From CAZIPN01 sp964541225 (GTDB lineage: Bacteria > Actinomycetota > Coriobacteriia > Anaerosomatales > JAAXUF01), in contig CAZIPN010000019.1 of assembly GCA_964541225.1 (NCBI GenBank), forward strand, positions 1 to 42,140: a stretch of DNA of 42,140 nucleotides. Direction: 5' to 3'. Each line of letters starts with the position of its first letter. The first letter of the stretch is position 1. Of the stretch, positions 33,014-40,556 are shown one piece after another. Below the pieces are notes generated by a model, which was not told the origin of the DNA, made no database searches, and was given only the letters and a program-made list of their open reading frames with translations. Made by a program: the position numbers and the translations under genes.

Positions 33014-34342
33014 ATGTCGGTCGCCGACATCCCGCGCACAATCTGGTGGGGCAACGACGAGAGCACGGGTCGTCCGGCCGTCTTCTTGATAGATCAGACG
33101 CGGTTGCCGCTTCAGGGTGACGTCCTCATGTGCAACGTCGCCGAGGGCGTGTGCACGGCGATCCGCTCGATGGCCGTGCGCGGCGCGCCGGCGCTCGGTG
33201 TGGCGGCGGCTCTCGCGCTCGCGCTGTGGACGGAGAACGAGTCCGAGGGCATCGAGACTCCTGAGAACTACGTCGCCGCTCTCGCCGACGTCGCTGATGA
33301 GGTCATGGCGACACGCCCCACGGCGGTCAATCTCTTCTGGGGCGCCGAGCGCATCAAGCGGCTTGCGTCAGACAACATGGACTTGCCACTCAAGGAGCTC
33401 AAGCAGCTCGTCGTCCAAGAGGCGCTGAATATGCAAGCCGAGGACGAGGAGCGCAATCGGCTCATCGGCAAGCATGGCGCGGCGTTGCTCGGCGAAGAAT
33501 CGAAGGTGCTCACGCACTGCAACGCCGGATCGCTCGCGACGGCGTACTTCGGCACCGCGCTGGGCGTGATCTTCACCGCGCACGAGCAGGGCAAGATCGC
33601 ACACGTCTGGGTCGACGAGACGCGTCCGGTCAACCAGGGCGGCCGGCTGACCGCGTGGGAGCTGCGGACGGCGGGCATCCCCTCGGCACTCATCGCCGAC
33701 AACATGGCGGCGTTCGTGATGAAGCAAGGGTGGGTCGACGCCATCATCGTTGGCGCCGATCGCATTGCCGCCAACGGCGACACCGCGAACAAGATCGGCA
33801 CCTACGGCCTGGCCGTGCTCGCGAAGCACCACGACATCCCGTTCTACGTGGCGGCTCCGACATCCACAGTCGACCTGACGATCGGATCGGGCACCAAGAT
33901 CACGATCGAGCAGCGCGATCCGCGGGAGCTCGAAGGCTTCACTGTCTCGGGGACGTTTGAGCCCGAGACACCCGATGCCACTCGCGCCTTCGACGCGCTG
34001 ACCGCCGAGGGCCCCTACGACATGAAACTCGCCAAGGGCCATCAGATGATGATCGAGAGGAAAGGCGGAGGTTACGCCTTTGACGCGTGGTTCCGGATCA
34101 CGCCTCCCGACGTCAATGTCTTCAACCCCGCCTTCGACGTGACTCCCGGCGAGCTCATCACGGCGTTCATCACCGAGCGGGGAGTTGTCTTGCCCCAACC
34201 CGACTTCGAGACGGCCCTGGCTCTGCGCTGCATGATGTCAGGCGGGTTGCACGAGATCGGCATCGAGGGCTTCTCCGAGCGGGCAACGGCCGGGCTTGGC
34301 GATTCCGATGCTACCGCCGAGGACACCGGCGAGGGCGGCTAG
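33014..34342 (+). CDS. mtnA: S-methyl-5-thioribose-1-phosphate isomerase with internal insertion
   Basis: MtnA converts methylthioribose-1-phosphate to methylthioribulose-1-phosphate in methionine salvage. The 442-residue protein, about 90 longer than usual, has RGAPALGVAAA (56-66), catalytic Cys169 in THCNAGSLAT and Asp249 in IVGADRIAANGDTANKIGT. Normal MtnA runs almost directly from the EERDP segment to VWNPAFDVTP. Here IEQRDP (298-303) and VFNPAFDVTP (369-378) are separated by roughly 65 residues, about 55 of them extra, with a DMKLAKGHQMMIERKGGGY core. The C-terminus is also extended and acidic. It starts one base after the ahcY stop. Confidence 0.92.
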   Translation: MSVADIPRTIWWGNDESTGRPAVFLIDQTRLPLQGDVLMCNVAEGVCTAIRSMAVRGAPALGVAAALALALWTENESEGIETPENYVAALADVADEVMATRPTAVNLFWGAERIKRLASDNMDLPLKELKQLVVQEALNMQAEDEERNRLIGKHGAALLGEESKVLTHCNAGSLATAYFGTALGVIFTAHEQGKIAHVWVDETRPVNQGGRLTAWELRTAGIPSALIADNMAAFVMKQGWVDAIIVGADRIAANGDTANKIGTYGLAVLAKHHDIPFYVAAPTSTVDLTIGSGTKITIEQRDPRELEGFTVSGTFEPETPDATRAFDALTAEGPYDMKLAKGHQMMIERKGGGYAFDAWFRITPPDVNVFNPAFDVTPGELITAFITERGVVLPQPDFETALALRCMMSGGLHEIGIEGFSERATAGLGDSDATAEDTGEGG

Positions 34343-34348
34343 GCGCAC

Positions 34349-35269
34349 ATGACCCTCGCTGCGCTTGCGTCTACGATCCTCACGTTCGTTGCGATCGTCG
34401 GCGTGGGCGTCGTTGCACGCGCTGCCGGCGTTCTTCGCCGAGAAGACGCCCGGCCGATCAATCAGACGATCATCTATGTGGGGCTGCCCGCGTTCATCTT
34501 CGTCGCGGTCTACAAGGCCGAGCTTCGCGCAGATCTGCTCGGCGTCGTTGCTGTGGCTTGGATCGTTTTCGCTGCGATGCTCTTGATCGCTTGGCTCGTC
34601 GCTCGATGGCTCAAACTTGCCGACGAACTCGCGGGCGGCTTCATCATCACCGTCGCTCTGGGCAACACCGGGTACATCGGCTACCCGATCACCTCCGCGC
34701 TCTTTGGCGCCAAGGAGCTGCCTGAGGCGATCTTCTTCGACGTGTTCGGGACCGTGTGCGCTCTGTCGCTGGTCGGGCTGCTTGTAGCTCAGCACTTCGG
34801 CCATAACGAGGAGGCGCGCGTCAACCCGTTGCGGGAACTGTTCACGTTCCCCGCAGTGATCGCACTGCTCGCCGCTCTCGCCCTCAAGGCGGTGCCGATT
34901 CCGAATCCGGTAATGACTGGGTTAGGGCTCCTTGCGAACATGGTCGCGCCGCTCATCATGCTCTCAGTTGGGCTGTCGCTAAGAACCAGCACTCTCGGGG
35001 CGAGGGCTGGACAGCTTGCCGCCGTAGGTGCGCTGCGTCTTGTTGTCGCACCCTTGATCGGACTTGCGCTGGGCTCGCTCTTTCTCGGCGGGCAGTCGAC
35101 GGCGCTGCGAGTCGGGGTCTTGGAAGCCGGGACCCCGGCGATGATGCTCACGCTGGTGGTGGGCGAGCGGTTTGGGTTGGATACGGATTTCATCGCGTCG
35201 GCGATCCTGGTGACCACTGCGGCGTCGGCCGTCACACTGCCGCTGATCCAGCTTGCCGCGTTTCGCTGA
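34349..35269 (+). CDS. AEC (auxin efflux carrier) family transporter
   Basis: The 306-residue membrane protein has about 10 helices in two halves of five, with VGLPAFIF near the first crossover and VALGNTGYIGYPI (about 91-103), typical of AEC family permeases. Bacterial members move small organic anions such as malate or malonate; the substrate here is unknown. The ATG is 6 bases after the mtnA stop, so it is probably co-transcribed with the salvage genes and may move a related metabolite. Confidence 0.88.
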   Translation: MTLAALASTILTFVAIVGVGVVARAAGVLRREDARPINQTIIYVGLPAFIFVAVYKAELRADLLGVVAVAWIVFAAMLLIAWLVARWLKLADELAGGFIITVALGNTGYIGYPITSALFGAKELPEAIFFDVFGTVCALSLVGLLVAQHFGHNEEARVNPLRELFTFPAVIALLAALALKAVPIPNPVMTGLGLLANMVAPLIMLSVGLSLRTSTLGARAGQLAAVGALRLVVAPLIGLALGSLFLGGQSTALRVGVLEAGTPAMMLTLVVGERFGLDTDFIASAILVTTAASAVTLPLIQLAAFR

Positions 35270-35330
35270 CACTGCCCAGGCGTGCCAAGGGGTGCGGCAG
35301 CCGTTTCGCTGGTCGGCGCGTGGGGGTCTC

Positions 35331-36005
35331 ATGAAGCTGCTCGAGGGCTTGGCCGAACTCATCTTCCCGACCCAGTGTGCCGGGTGCGAGATGCCAGGAG
35401 CTCTTCTCTGCGAGACCTGCCGAGAAGCCCTGCCGAGGGTCACGGCCGAGCTTGCGTGTCCCCGTTGCGGAGCGCCATACGGGGCGCTGGTGTGCACTGA
35501 GTGCTGGAATCGGGAGTGGGCGTTTGAGGCGGCGCTATCGCTCGGTGAGTTTGAAGCACCGTTGGCTCGCGCGGTCGTGCTCCACAAGGATGCCGCCGAG
35601 CAGCGGCTGGGCGCGGTTCTCGGCAGTCTGCTTGCCGAGCAGGTGGTGCTCCGCTGGCCGGGATGGAGCGAGGCGGTGGCGTTCGTACCGGCGACGCGTG
35701 CAGCGATCAGAAAGCGAGGGTTCGATCACGGCAAGGCAATCGCCTCGGAAGTGGCGCGCGTGCTGGACGTGCCCCTCGTGGAGGCCCTCGAGCGGGCGGC
35801 CGCGCGTGATCAGCGGGCGCTCGGGAGGGAGGAGCGCGCGCGAAACGTCGCTGGGAGTTTCTCGGCTGCAGGACCGATTCCTGCTCGAGTTCTCCTGTGT
35901 GACGATGTGTTCACAACGGGGGCAACGCTGGATGCGGCTGCAAGCGCGCTTCTGGCTGCAGGCGTTCAGAATGTGCGGTGCGCGAGCGTCGCCCGAGCGT
36001 GGTGA
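35331..36005 (+). CDS. comF: ComF family phosphoribosyltransferase-like protein
   Basis: ComF proteins act in DNA uptake and processing during competence and have a PRTase fold. The 224-residue product has an N-terminal zinc region with four CxxC pairs (Cys16/19, 27/30, 43/46, 55/58), then the PRPP-binding signature VLLCDDVFTTGATLDAAA near the C-terminus and a KRGFDHGKAIA segment. ATG 35331 follows GGGGG; the frame is open to 35253 but the longer N-terminus is not family-like. ComF next to the raiA-motif RNA and raiA is a recurring arrangement. Confidence 0.92.
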   Translation: MKLLEGLAELIFPTQCAGCEMPGALLCETCREALPRVTAELACPRCGAPYGALVCTECWNREWAFEAALSLGEFEAPLARAVVLHKDAAEQRLGAVLGSLLAEQVVLRWPGWSEAVAFVPATRAAIRKRGFDHGKAIASEVARVLDVPLVEALERAAARDQRALGREERARNVAGSFSAAGPIPARVLLCDDVFTTGATLDAAASALLAAGVQNVRCASVARAW

Positions 36006-36077
36006 AGGCGCACTCCGTCGCAGCCTGCGGAGGGACGCCACGCCAGCGACCTCTGTCGTCGCGTCGTCAGTCCCGAG

Positions 36078-36086
36078 TGCTAGAAT
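36078..36086 (+). promoter_or_regulatory. Extended -10 promoter upstream of the structured RNA region
   Basis: TGC-TAGAAT is an extended -10 element with five of six consensus bases. It is 72 bases past the comF stop and predicts transcription start near 36093. No good -35 is seen. Confidence 0.5.
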
Positions 36087-36092
36087 TCGCGT

Positions 36093-36356
36093 TGCTCCCG
36101 CCCGGGTCTGTGGTTGCGGACGCATCGCGCGTCCTAGTCCATGGTAGACGCGGCCAAAAGGACCCACGTAAGCCGGCGGCGCAAGCTGTCGCGCGAGCAT
36201 GGCGCGTCTTAGGGGTAAGTCGTACCGTCCGATGACGACCGCATTTCGCGGTCTCGGGCGAGAGGGCCGGTAGTGAGATAGCATCAGGCGGAAGCTCCAG
36301 TACGCGAGTGTGGGGCCAAAGACCAGGTCAGCCGGGCGGGAGCACACGAAGCCGGA
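36093..36356 (+). ncRNA. Candidate structured RNA, probable raiA-motif RNA
   Basis: The stretch 36006-36370 has no gene but has an extended -10 promoter and dense helix potential: AGACGCG (36146-36152) with CGCGTCT (36203-36209), enclosing GCGGC (36176-36180)/GTCGC (36188-36192). GACCGC (36237-36242) pairs with GCGGTC (36248-36253), and GTGTG (36308-36312) with CACAC (36343-36347). Single-stranded A-rich patches flank the helices. The raiA-motif RNA family is known to lie typically between comFC and raiA in Bacillota and Actinomycetota. Here comF is directly upstream and raiA/hpf about 4.2 kb downstream. The identity is inferred from synteny and structure; ends are approximate. Confidence 0.6.
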
Positions 36357-36370
36357 AGGAAGATGCGCTA

Positions 36371-37258
36371 GTGAGAGGTGGCATGCGGGCAGGTGCGAGT
36401 GCGGTCGTTGTGCTCGCACTCTTGGTGCTCGCTATCGCGCTCCTAGTGCTCCCGGGCTGCGGGTCCCCGCAAGCAGCAGCACCCCTCAAGCCCAAGGTCA
36501 CTCCACCGGCGGTGAAGAAGGCCGGGATTCTCCGGGTGGGGGTTGATTTCTCATACCCGCCCTTCGGCGGCACGGATCGAGGCAAGCATGCGGGGATCGA
36601 CGTGGACATCGCGTCGGCCTTGGCCGGGCGACTTGGACTTAGCGTCGAGCTGGTAGATGTGAAAGCGTCGCAGGTAGCGACGGCTGTGTCTCATGGAGAC
36701 GTGGATGTGGCGCTGTCCGCGCCGTTCTCGGCAGACGTTCTCGCCCGCGTTTCGATGGCTGGCACGTATCTGTCCGATGGACCCGCCCTGTTCACGCGCG
36801 AGGCGAGCGCCTCGGTGACGACGACCACGTCGATACTGACCGCCGACAACATGCGTGTGGGGGCCCAGCAAGGCTCGGAGGCGTACTGGCTGCTGCTGAG
36901 CGAACTCGGCCCCGAGAATGTCACCGCCTACCCGAGTCTGCGCGAAGCGTTCGAGGGTCTGGATAGGGGAGAAGTCTCGGCGGTCGCCGGGGATGCGCTG
37001 GTGGGGGCCTACATCGCACGCGATCTGCCTGACATACGGTATGTGGGCCCGATGGCGCCCGCTCACCTGTTGGGGGCTGCGGTTGCGCAGGGCAATGCCA
37101 AGTTGGGCGACGCGGTTCGTGCGCAGCTCGACCAACTGGCGGCTGACGGCGCGCTCGCCGCGATTCGAAGGGCATGGGTCGGCTCGCTGCCGAAGCTTCC
37201 TCTGCCGAGTGCTGAAACCACCTCCGATCCCGGATGGAGCCAGCTCACTGGGCCGTGA
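36371..37258 (+). CDS. Extracellular solute-binding lipoprotein, family 3 (amino-acid type)
   Basis: The 295-residue protein has a signal peptide with lipobox LPGC (about residues 29-32), so it is a membrane-anchored lipoprotein. The mature part is a SBP_bac_3 domain: LRVGVDFSYPPFGG, GIDVDIASALA, a central hinge and NMRVGAQQGSEAY. It binds a polar amino acid or similar ligand. GTG 36371 is chosen because GGAAGGAAG lies 8 bases upstream; ATG 36383 is an alternative. It is the first of two binding proteins before one permease and one ATPase. It may be co-transcribed with the upstream RNA. Confidence 0.88.
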   Translation: MRGGMRAGASAVVVLALLVLAIALLVLPGCGSPQAAAPLKPKVTPPAVKKAGILRVGVDFSYPPFGGTDRGKHAGIDVDIASALAGRLGLSVELVDVKASQVATAVSHGDVDVALSAPFSADVLARVSMAGTYLSDGPALFTREASASVTTTTSILTADNMRVGAQQGSEAYWLLLSELGPENVTAYPSLREAFEGLDRGEVSAVAGDALVGAYIARDLPDIRYVGPMAPAHLLGAAVAQGNAKLGDAVRAQLDQLAADGALAAIRRAWVGSLPKLPLPSAETTSDPGWSQLTGP

Positions 37259-37363
37259 TGGAGCAGTGATCCCATGAGCCGCATCCATGCAGGTTGCGGC
37301 ATCAAGCTGACTGACGGTTCTAGTATGTAGTGGGGGCTTGCTTCTGCTCCGAGGCAGGGCCGC

Positions 37364-37398
37364 TTACGCAGATGCAACGTACGTGTATGATTACGCAG
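37364..37398 (+). promoter_or_regulatory. Possible promoter flanked by TTACGCAG direct repeats
   Basis: TTACGC (37364-37369), a 16-base spacer and TATGAT (37386-37391) lie upstream of the second binding protein gene. TTACGCAG occurs at 37364-37371 and again at 37391-37398, a 27-base period that brackets the -10 box, so the repeats could be a regulator site. The -35 match is weak. Confidence 0.4.
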
Positions 37399-37461
37399 TG
37401 ATCTGTTGGAGTGCCGGGTCTCAAGGCCCGTCACTGTTGTCGGAAACGACGAGGAGGAACC

Positions 37462-38310
37462 ATGCGCAAGGCTCGTAGGTTCGCCGGGCTCCTGCTCGCC
37501 GCAGGCCTCGTAGTCGCGCTTGTCGCGCTCGCTGGTTGCGGCGGGTCCCAGAGCCAGTCTTCGAGCACGTCCAGCTCGACCACCGCAAGTACGACCGCGT
37601 CGGCTGCCCCGACATACAAGCTTGTCACTCCCGGTGAACTGAGTGTCGGCTCCGACCTCGACTATCCGCCCATGGAGAAGCTCGACGGAACGACACCGGT
37701 TGGCTTCGACGTCGACCTCATGACGGCGATCGCGAAGGAAATGGGTTTGAAGGTCAACTACTTGCCGCCGCAGGTCTTCAAGGAGCTGTTGGCTTCAGTG
37801 AACGCCGGCAAGTTCGACGTGGTTGCCTCATCTCTGACAATCAACGATGAGCGCAAGAACTTGATCGTGTTCACCGATCCGTATTTCGACTCAAACCAGT
37901 CCATTGCCATGAAGGCAGGCTCCACCTACTCCGGGCCATCGGATTTCAAAGGCAAGAAGGTGGGAGTGCAGGCGGGGACCACTGGCGAGCAGTGGGCAAC
38001 TGAAAACCTCAAGCCCGCCGGAGCCACGATTGTCCCGTTCGACGGTACGAGCCAGGCATTTGCAGCTCTACAGGCTGGCAGCGTCGCTGCGGTGGTCAAC
38101 GACCTTCCCGTGACTGCCGACCTTGTCAAGGACCCCTCCAAGAAACTGGCGATCGTCAAGCAGATTCCAACGGGCGAGCAGTATGGTTTTGCTGTCGCGA
38201 AGAACAACCCGGGGCTTGCTGCCGCGATCAACGTTGCGCTAGCCAAGGTCAAGGCGTCAGGAGAGTACAAGACGATCTACGAGAAGTGGATCGGTCCGAT
38301 GCCGCAGTAG
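37462..38310 (+). CDS. Amino-acid ABC transporter substrate-binding lipoprotein
   Basis: The 282-residue lipoprotein has an N-terminal signal with lipobox LAGC (about 25-28), a Ser/Thr-rich linker (about 31-50), then a SBP_bac_3 domain with LSVGSDLDYPPME, GFDVDLMTAIAKEMG, FDVVASSLTINDERK and YKTIYEKWIG at the end. The DLDYPPM and SLTINDER segments resemble glutamine/polar amino-acid binders. GAGGAGGAA precedes ATG 37462. A strong hairpin between this gene and the permease gene would favour higher levels of binding protein than permease. Confidence 0.92.
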   Translation: MRKARRFAGLLLAAGLVVALVALAGCGGSQSQSSSTSSSTTASTTASAAPTYKLVTPGELSVGSDLDYPPMEKLDGTTPVGFDVDLMTAIAKEMGLKVNYLPPQVFKELLASVNAGKFDVVASSLTINDERKNLIVFTDPYFDSNQSIAMKAGSTYSGPSDFKGKKVGVQAGTTGEQWATENLKPAGATIVPFDGTSQAFAALQAGSVAAVVNDLPVTADLVKDPSKKLAIVKQIPTGEQYGFAVAKNNPGLAAAINVALAKVKASGEYKTIYEKWIGPMPQ

Positions 38311-38342
38311 GCCATATCCGTGCAACGTGTGACAGATGACGG

Positions 38343-38372
38343 GAGGGCCTCCGGTGTGATGCGGGGGCCCTC
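38343..38372 (+). terminator. Hairpin between binding-protein and permease genes
   Basis: GAGGGCCTCCG (38343-38353) pairs with CGGGGGCCCTC (38362-38372) in an 11-bp stem with one U-G pair and an 8-base loop. The following bases are not a U-run, so it probably acts as an mRNA-stabilising element or partial attenuator rather than a full terminator. Confidence 0.6.
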
Positions 38373-38394
38373 ACCTCTAGGGATTGAGTAGACG

Positions 38395-39732
38395 ATGGGA
38401 ACGGCGCACGTGCTGCGCGGGCGAATCAGCCGGTTTGTGTCGGCAGGGATGCTGGCCGCACTTCTTCTGGGTGCATTCGCGCTTCCGGCGCTCGGCAAAG
38501 ACGTTCTCGAGAGCACGAATCTGACGCTGAGTCAGACGATGGGCGGCAAGTCGACGCGTTTCACCTTCACGACGACGCCGTCTCAGCCTCTGGACAAGAT
38601 GACGCTGACCTTTCCTGACGGCTTCGATCTGTCGAAGTCCACGGTCGACGTTGTGACGCTCGAGGGACTTGTGCGGACGAAGGTCACGGTGAAGCCCGTG
38701 ACGAGCGGGCAAAGCATCAAGATGACGTTCACGCCGGCTGTTGCTTCAAGCAACGATCTGCGAATCCAGATCTTCAATGTCGTGCTACCACTGAAGGGTG
38801 GCCAGCACAACGTCGCAGTGGACTACGAGTCAAACGGGGTCGTCGGCCACACAACGACGCCGCCTTTCTCGTTCGCCACGGTGACGCTATCTGAGTCGCT
38901 CGCCAACTGGCTTGGGGATCAAGGGTGGGTTCACCAGTGGGACTCCATGATGTTCCTCAACCTCTTCCTTCAGCCACAGATGATCGTGCGATCGATCCCG
39001 CTGCTGTTCAAGGGCTGGCTCATGTCCATCGCACTGGTGGTCGTGGCCTTTCCGCTGGCCATAGTCGGTGGCCTGATACTCGCGTTTGCCAAGATGTCCA
39101 AGCTCTGGCCTCTGCGTTTCGTGGCCAACATCTACATCAATGTCGTGCGCGGGACGCCGCTCTTCCTGCAGATATTCATTGCGTTTGTCGGCCTGCCTAT
39201 TGCCGGGCTGCAAGCTCCGCTGTTTCCAACCAGCGTGCTGGTGCTGGCACTGAACAGCTCAGCGTACCTTGCCGAGATCTTCCGTGCGGGCATTCAGTCC
39301 ATCAGCAGGGGGCAGTTCGAAGCAGCAAGCTCGCTCGGGATGACGTATTGGCAGGCCATGGCGTTTGTGGTCATTCCGCAGACGGTGAAACGCGTTCTGC
39401 CAACGATGACCTCTGAGTTCATCCTGCTTTTCAAAGACACCGCGTTGCTCTCGGCGGTCGGCGTATTTGAACTCATGCTGTTCAGCAATCAGCTCTCGAC
39501 CCAGAGCGGCAGCCTCACGCCGTTCATGGTGGCGGCTGTGTACTACCTGATAATCACGGTGCCTCTGATCAACTGGGTGAGCTCGCTTGAGCGTCGCCTG
39601 GCGATCGCCGAGGGCGGACAGAGCGCGTCTGACAATCGACCGCCGCGACGCAATTGGTGGCGATGGGCGCCGGTATCTGCCGGTCCCGAGCATGAGCTGC
39701 AAGCCTCCGTTGCCGAGCATGAGTCGAGGTAG
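38395..39732 (+). CDS. Amino-acid ABC permease with an exported N-terminal beta-rich domain
   Basis: The 445-residue protein is about twice the usual permease length. Residues 1-35 look like a signal peptide (AALLLGAFALPALG). Residues about 40-165 form a Ser/Thr-rich, beta-strand-like domain with no cysteines that does not resemble a solute-binding domain. Residues about 185-400 are a His/Glu/Gln-family permease with five or six membrane helices and the EAA loop EAASSLGMTYWQAMAFVVIP (309-328), which contacts the ATPase. The C-terminal 45 residues are charged and soluble. The ATPase gene starts 4 bases after its stop. Confidence 0.9.
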   Translation: MGTAHVLRGRISRFVSAGMLAALLLGAFALPALGKDVLESTNLTLSQTMGGKSTRFTFTTTPSQPLDKMTLTFPDGFDLSKSTVDVVTLEGLVRTKVTVKPVTSGQSIKMTFTPAVASSNDLRIQIFNVVLPLKGGQHNVAVDYESNGVVGHTTTPPFSFATVTLSESLANWLGDQGWVHQWDSMMFLNLFLQPQMIVRSIPLLFKGWLMSIALVVVAFPLAIVGGLILAFAKMSKLWPLRFVANIYINVVRGTPLFLQIFIAFVGLPIAGLQAPLFPTSVLVLALNSSAYLAEIFRAGIQSISRGQFEAASSLGMTYWQAMAFVVIPQTVKRVLPTMTSEFILLFKDTALLSAVGVFELMLFSNQLSTQSGSLTPFMVAAVYYLIITVPLINWVSSLERRLAIAEGGQSASDNRPPRRNWWRWAPVSAGPEHELQASVAEHESR

Positions 39733-39736
39733 CGCG

Positions 39737-40471
39737 ATGGCCCAGCCGATCGTTCGCATCCAGAATCTCAAGAAGTCCTTCGGCGATCTTGAGGTGCTCA
39801 AAGGCGTTGACATCGAAGTTGCCAAAGGCGAGGTGGTCGTCATCCTGGGGCCTTCGGGGTCAGGCAAGTCCACGATGCTGCGCTGCATCAACCGGCTCGA
39901 AGAGCCGACGGGTGGCCACATCTTCTTCGAAGACACCGAGATCACTCACGCCGAAACCAACATCAATAAGCTGCGGGAGCACATCGGGATGGTCTTCCAG
40001 AGCTTCAATCTCTTCCCGCACCTCACCGCCAAAGGTAACGTGATGCTCGCGCAGCGCAGGGTACTGAAGCGCTCCAAGACCGATGCCGAGAAGAACGCCG
40101 TCGACCAGCTGGAGAAGGTGGGTCTCGGGGACAAGATTGACTATTTTCCGGCGCAGCTTTCCGGCGGTCAGCAGCAGCGGGTCGCCATTGCGCGAGCGTT
40201 GGCGATGGACCCCCATGTCATGCTGTTCGACGAGGCCACGTCGGCGTTGGATCCCGAACTCGTGCGAGGCGTTCTCGACGTCATGAAGGAGTTGGCGAGG
40301 GGCGGCATGACGATGATAGTGGTGACTCACGAGATGGGTTTCGCCCGCGACGTGGCTGATCGCGTTATATTCATGGATGAGGGCGTGGTGCACGAGCAAG
40401 GCACCCCGGAAGAGGTATTCGATCATCCTAAGAGTGAACGGACCAAGGATTTCCTTGGCCACATAGCGTGA
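39737..40471 (+). CDS. glnQ: Amino-acid ABC transporter ATP-binding protein (GlnQ type)
   Basis: The 244-residue ATPase powers the adjacent permease. It has Walker A GPSGSGKST, the Q-loop GMVFQSFNLFPHLT, signature LSGGQQQRVAIARAL, Walker B VMLFDEATSALDPE and the H-loop VVTHEMGFARDV, all typical of polar amino-acid importers. The frame is open upstream in the permease gene, but ATG 39737 fits the family start (IVRIQNLKKSFG) and has GAGG just upstream. The true substrate is unknown, so the symbol is by family only. Confidence 0.94.
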   Translation: MAQPIVRIQNLKKSFGDLEVLKGVDIEVAKGEVVVILGPSGSGKSTMLRCINRLEEPTGGHIFFEDTEITHAETNINKLREHIGMVFQSFNLFPHLTAKGNVMLAQRRVLKRSKTDAEKNAVDQLEKVGLGDKIDYFPAQLSGGQQQRVAIARALAMDPHVMLFDEATSALDPELVRGVLDVMKELARGGMTMIVVTHEMGFARDVADRVIFMDEGVVHEQGTPEEVFDHPKSERTKDFLGHIA

Positions 40472-40491
40472 GCGCGTACATCGGCGCAAGA

Positions 40492-40516
40492 CGCTCGCAG
40501 GCCCGCCCCGCGAGCG
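40492..40516 (+). terminator. Hairpin between the ATPase gene and hpf
   Basis: CGCTCGC (40492-40498) pairs perfectly with GCGAGCG (40510-40516) around an 11-base loop, followed by a weak TATCTTCAT tract. It may end the transporter transcript or act in the hpf leader. Confidence 0.4.
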
Positions 40517-40556
40517 GGTATCTTCATGACAGTGACCGCAACCAGGGAGGCAAACG

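Noticed and set aside
36006..36370. c-di-GMP riboswitch, T-box, tmRNA, RNase P RNA or SRP RNA in the gap after comF
   Set aside because: I compared by eye with the conserved cores of these classes and found only partial, scattered matches, for example GGTCAG..GGGAGCA resembling SRP RNA without its GGAA loop. Synteny favours a raiA-motif RNA.
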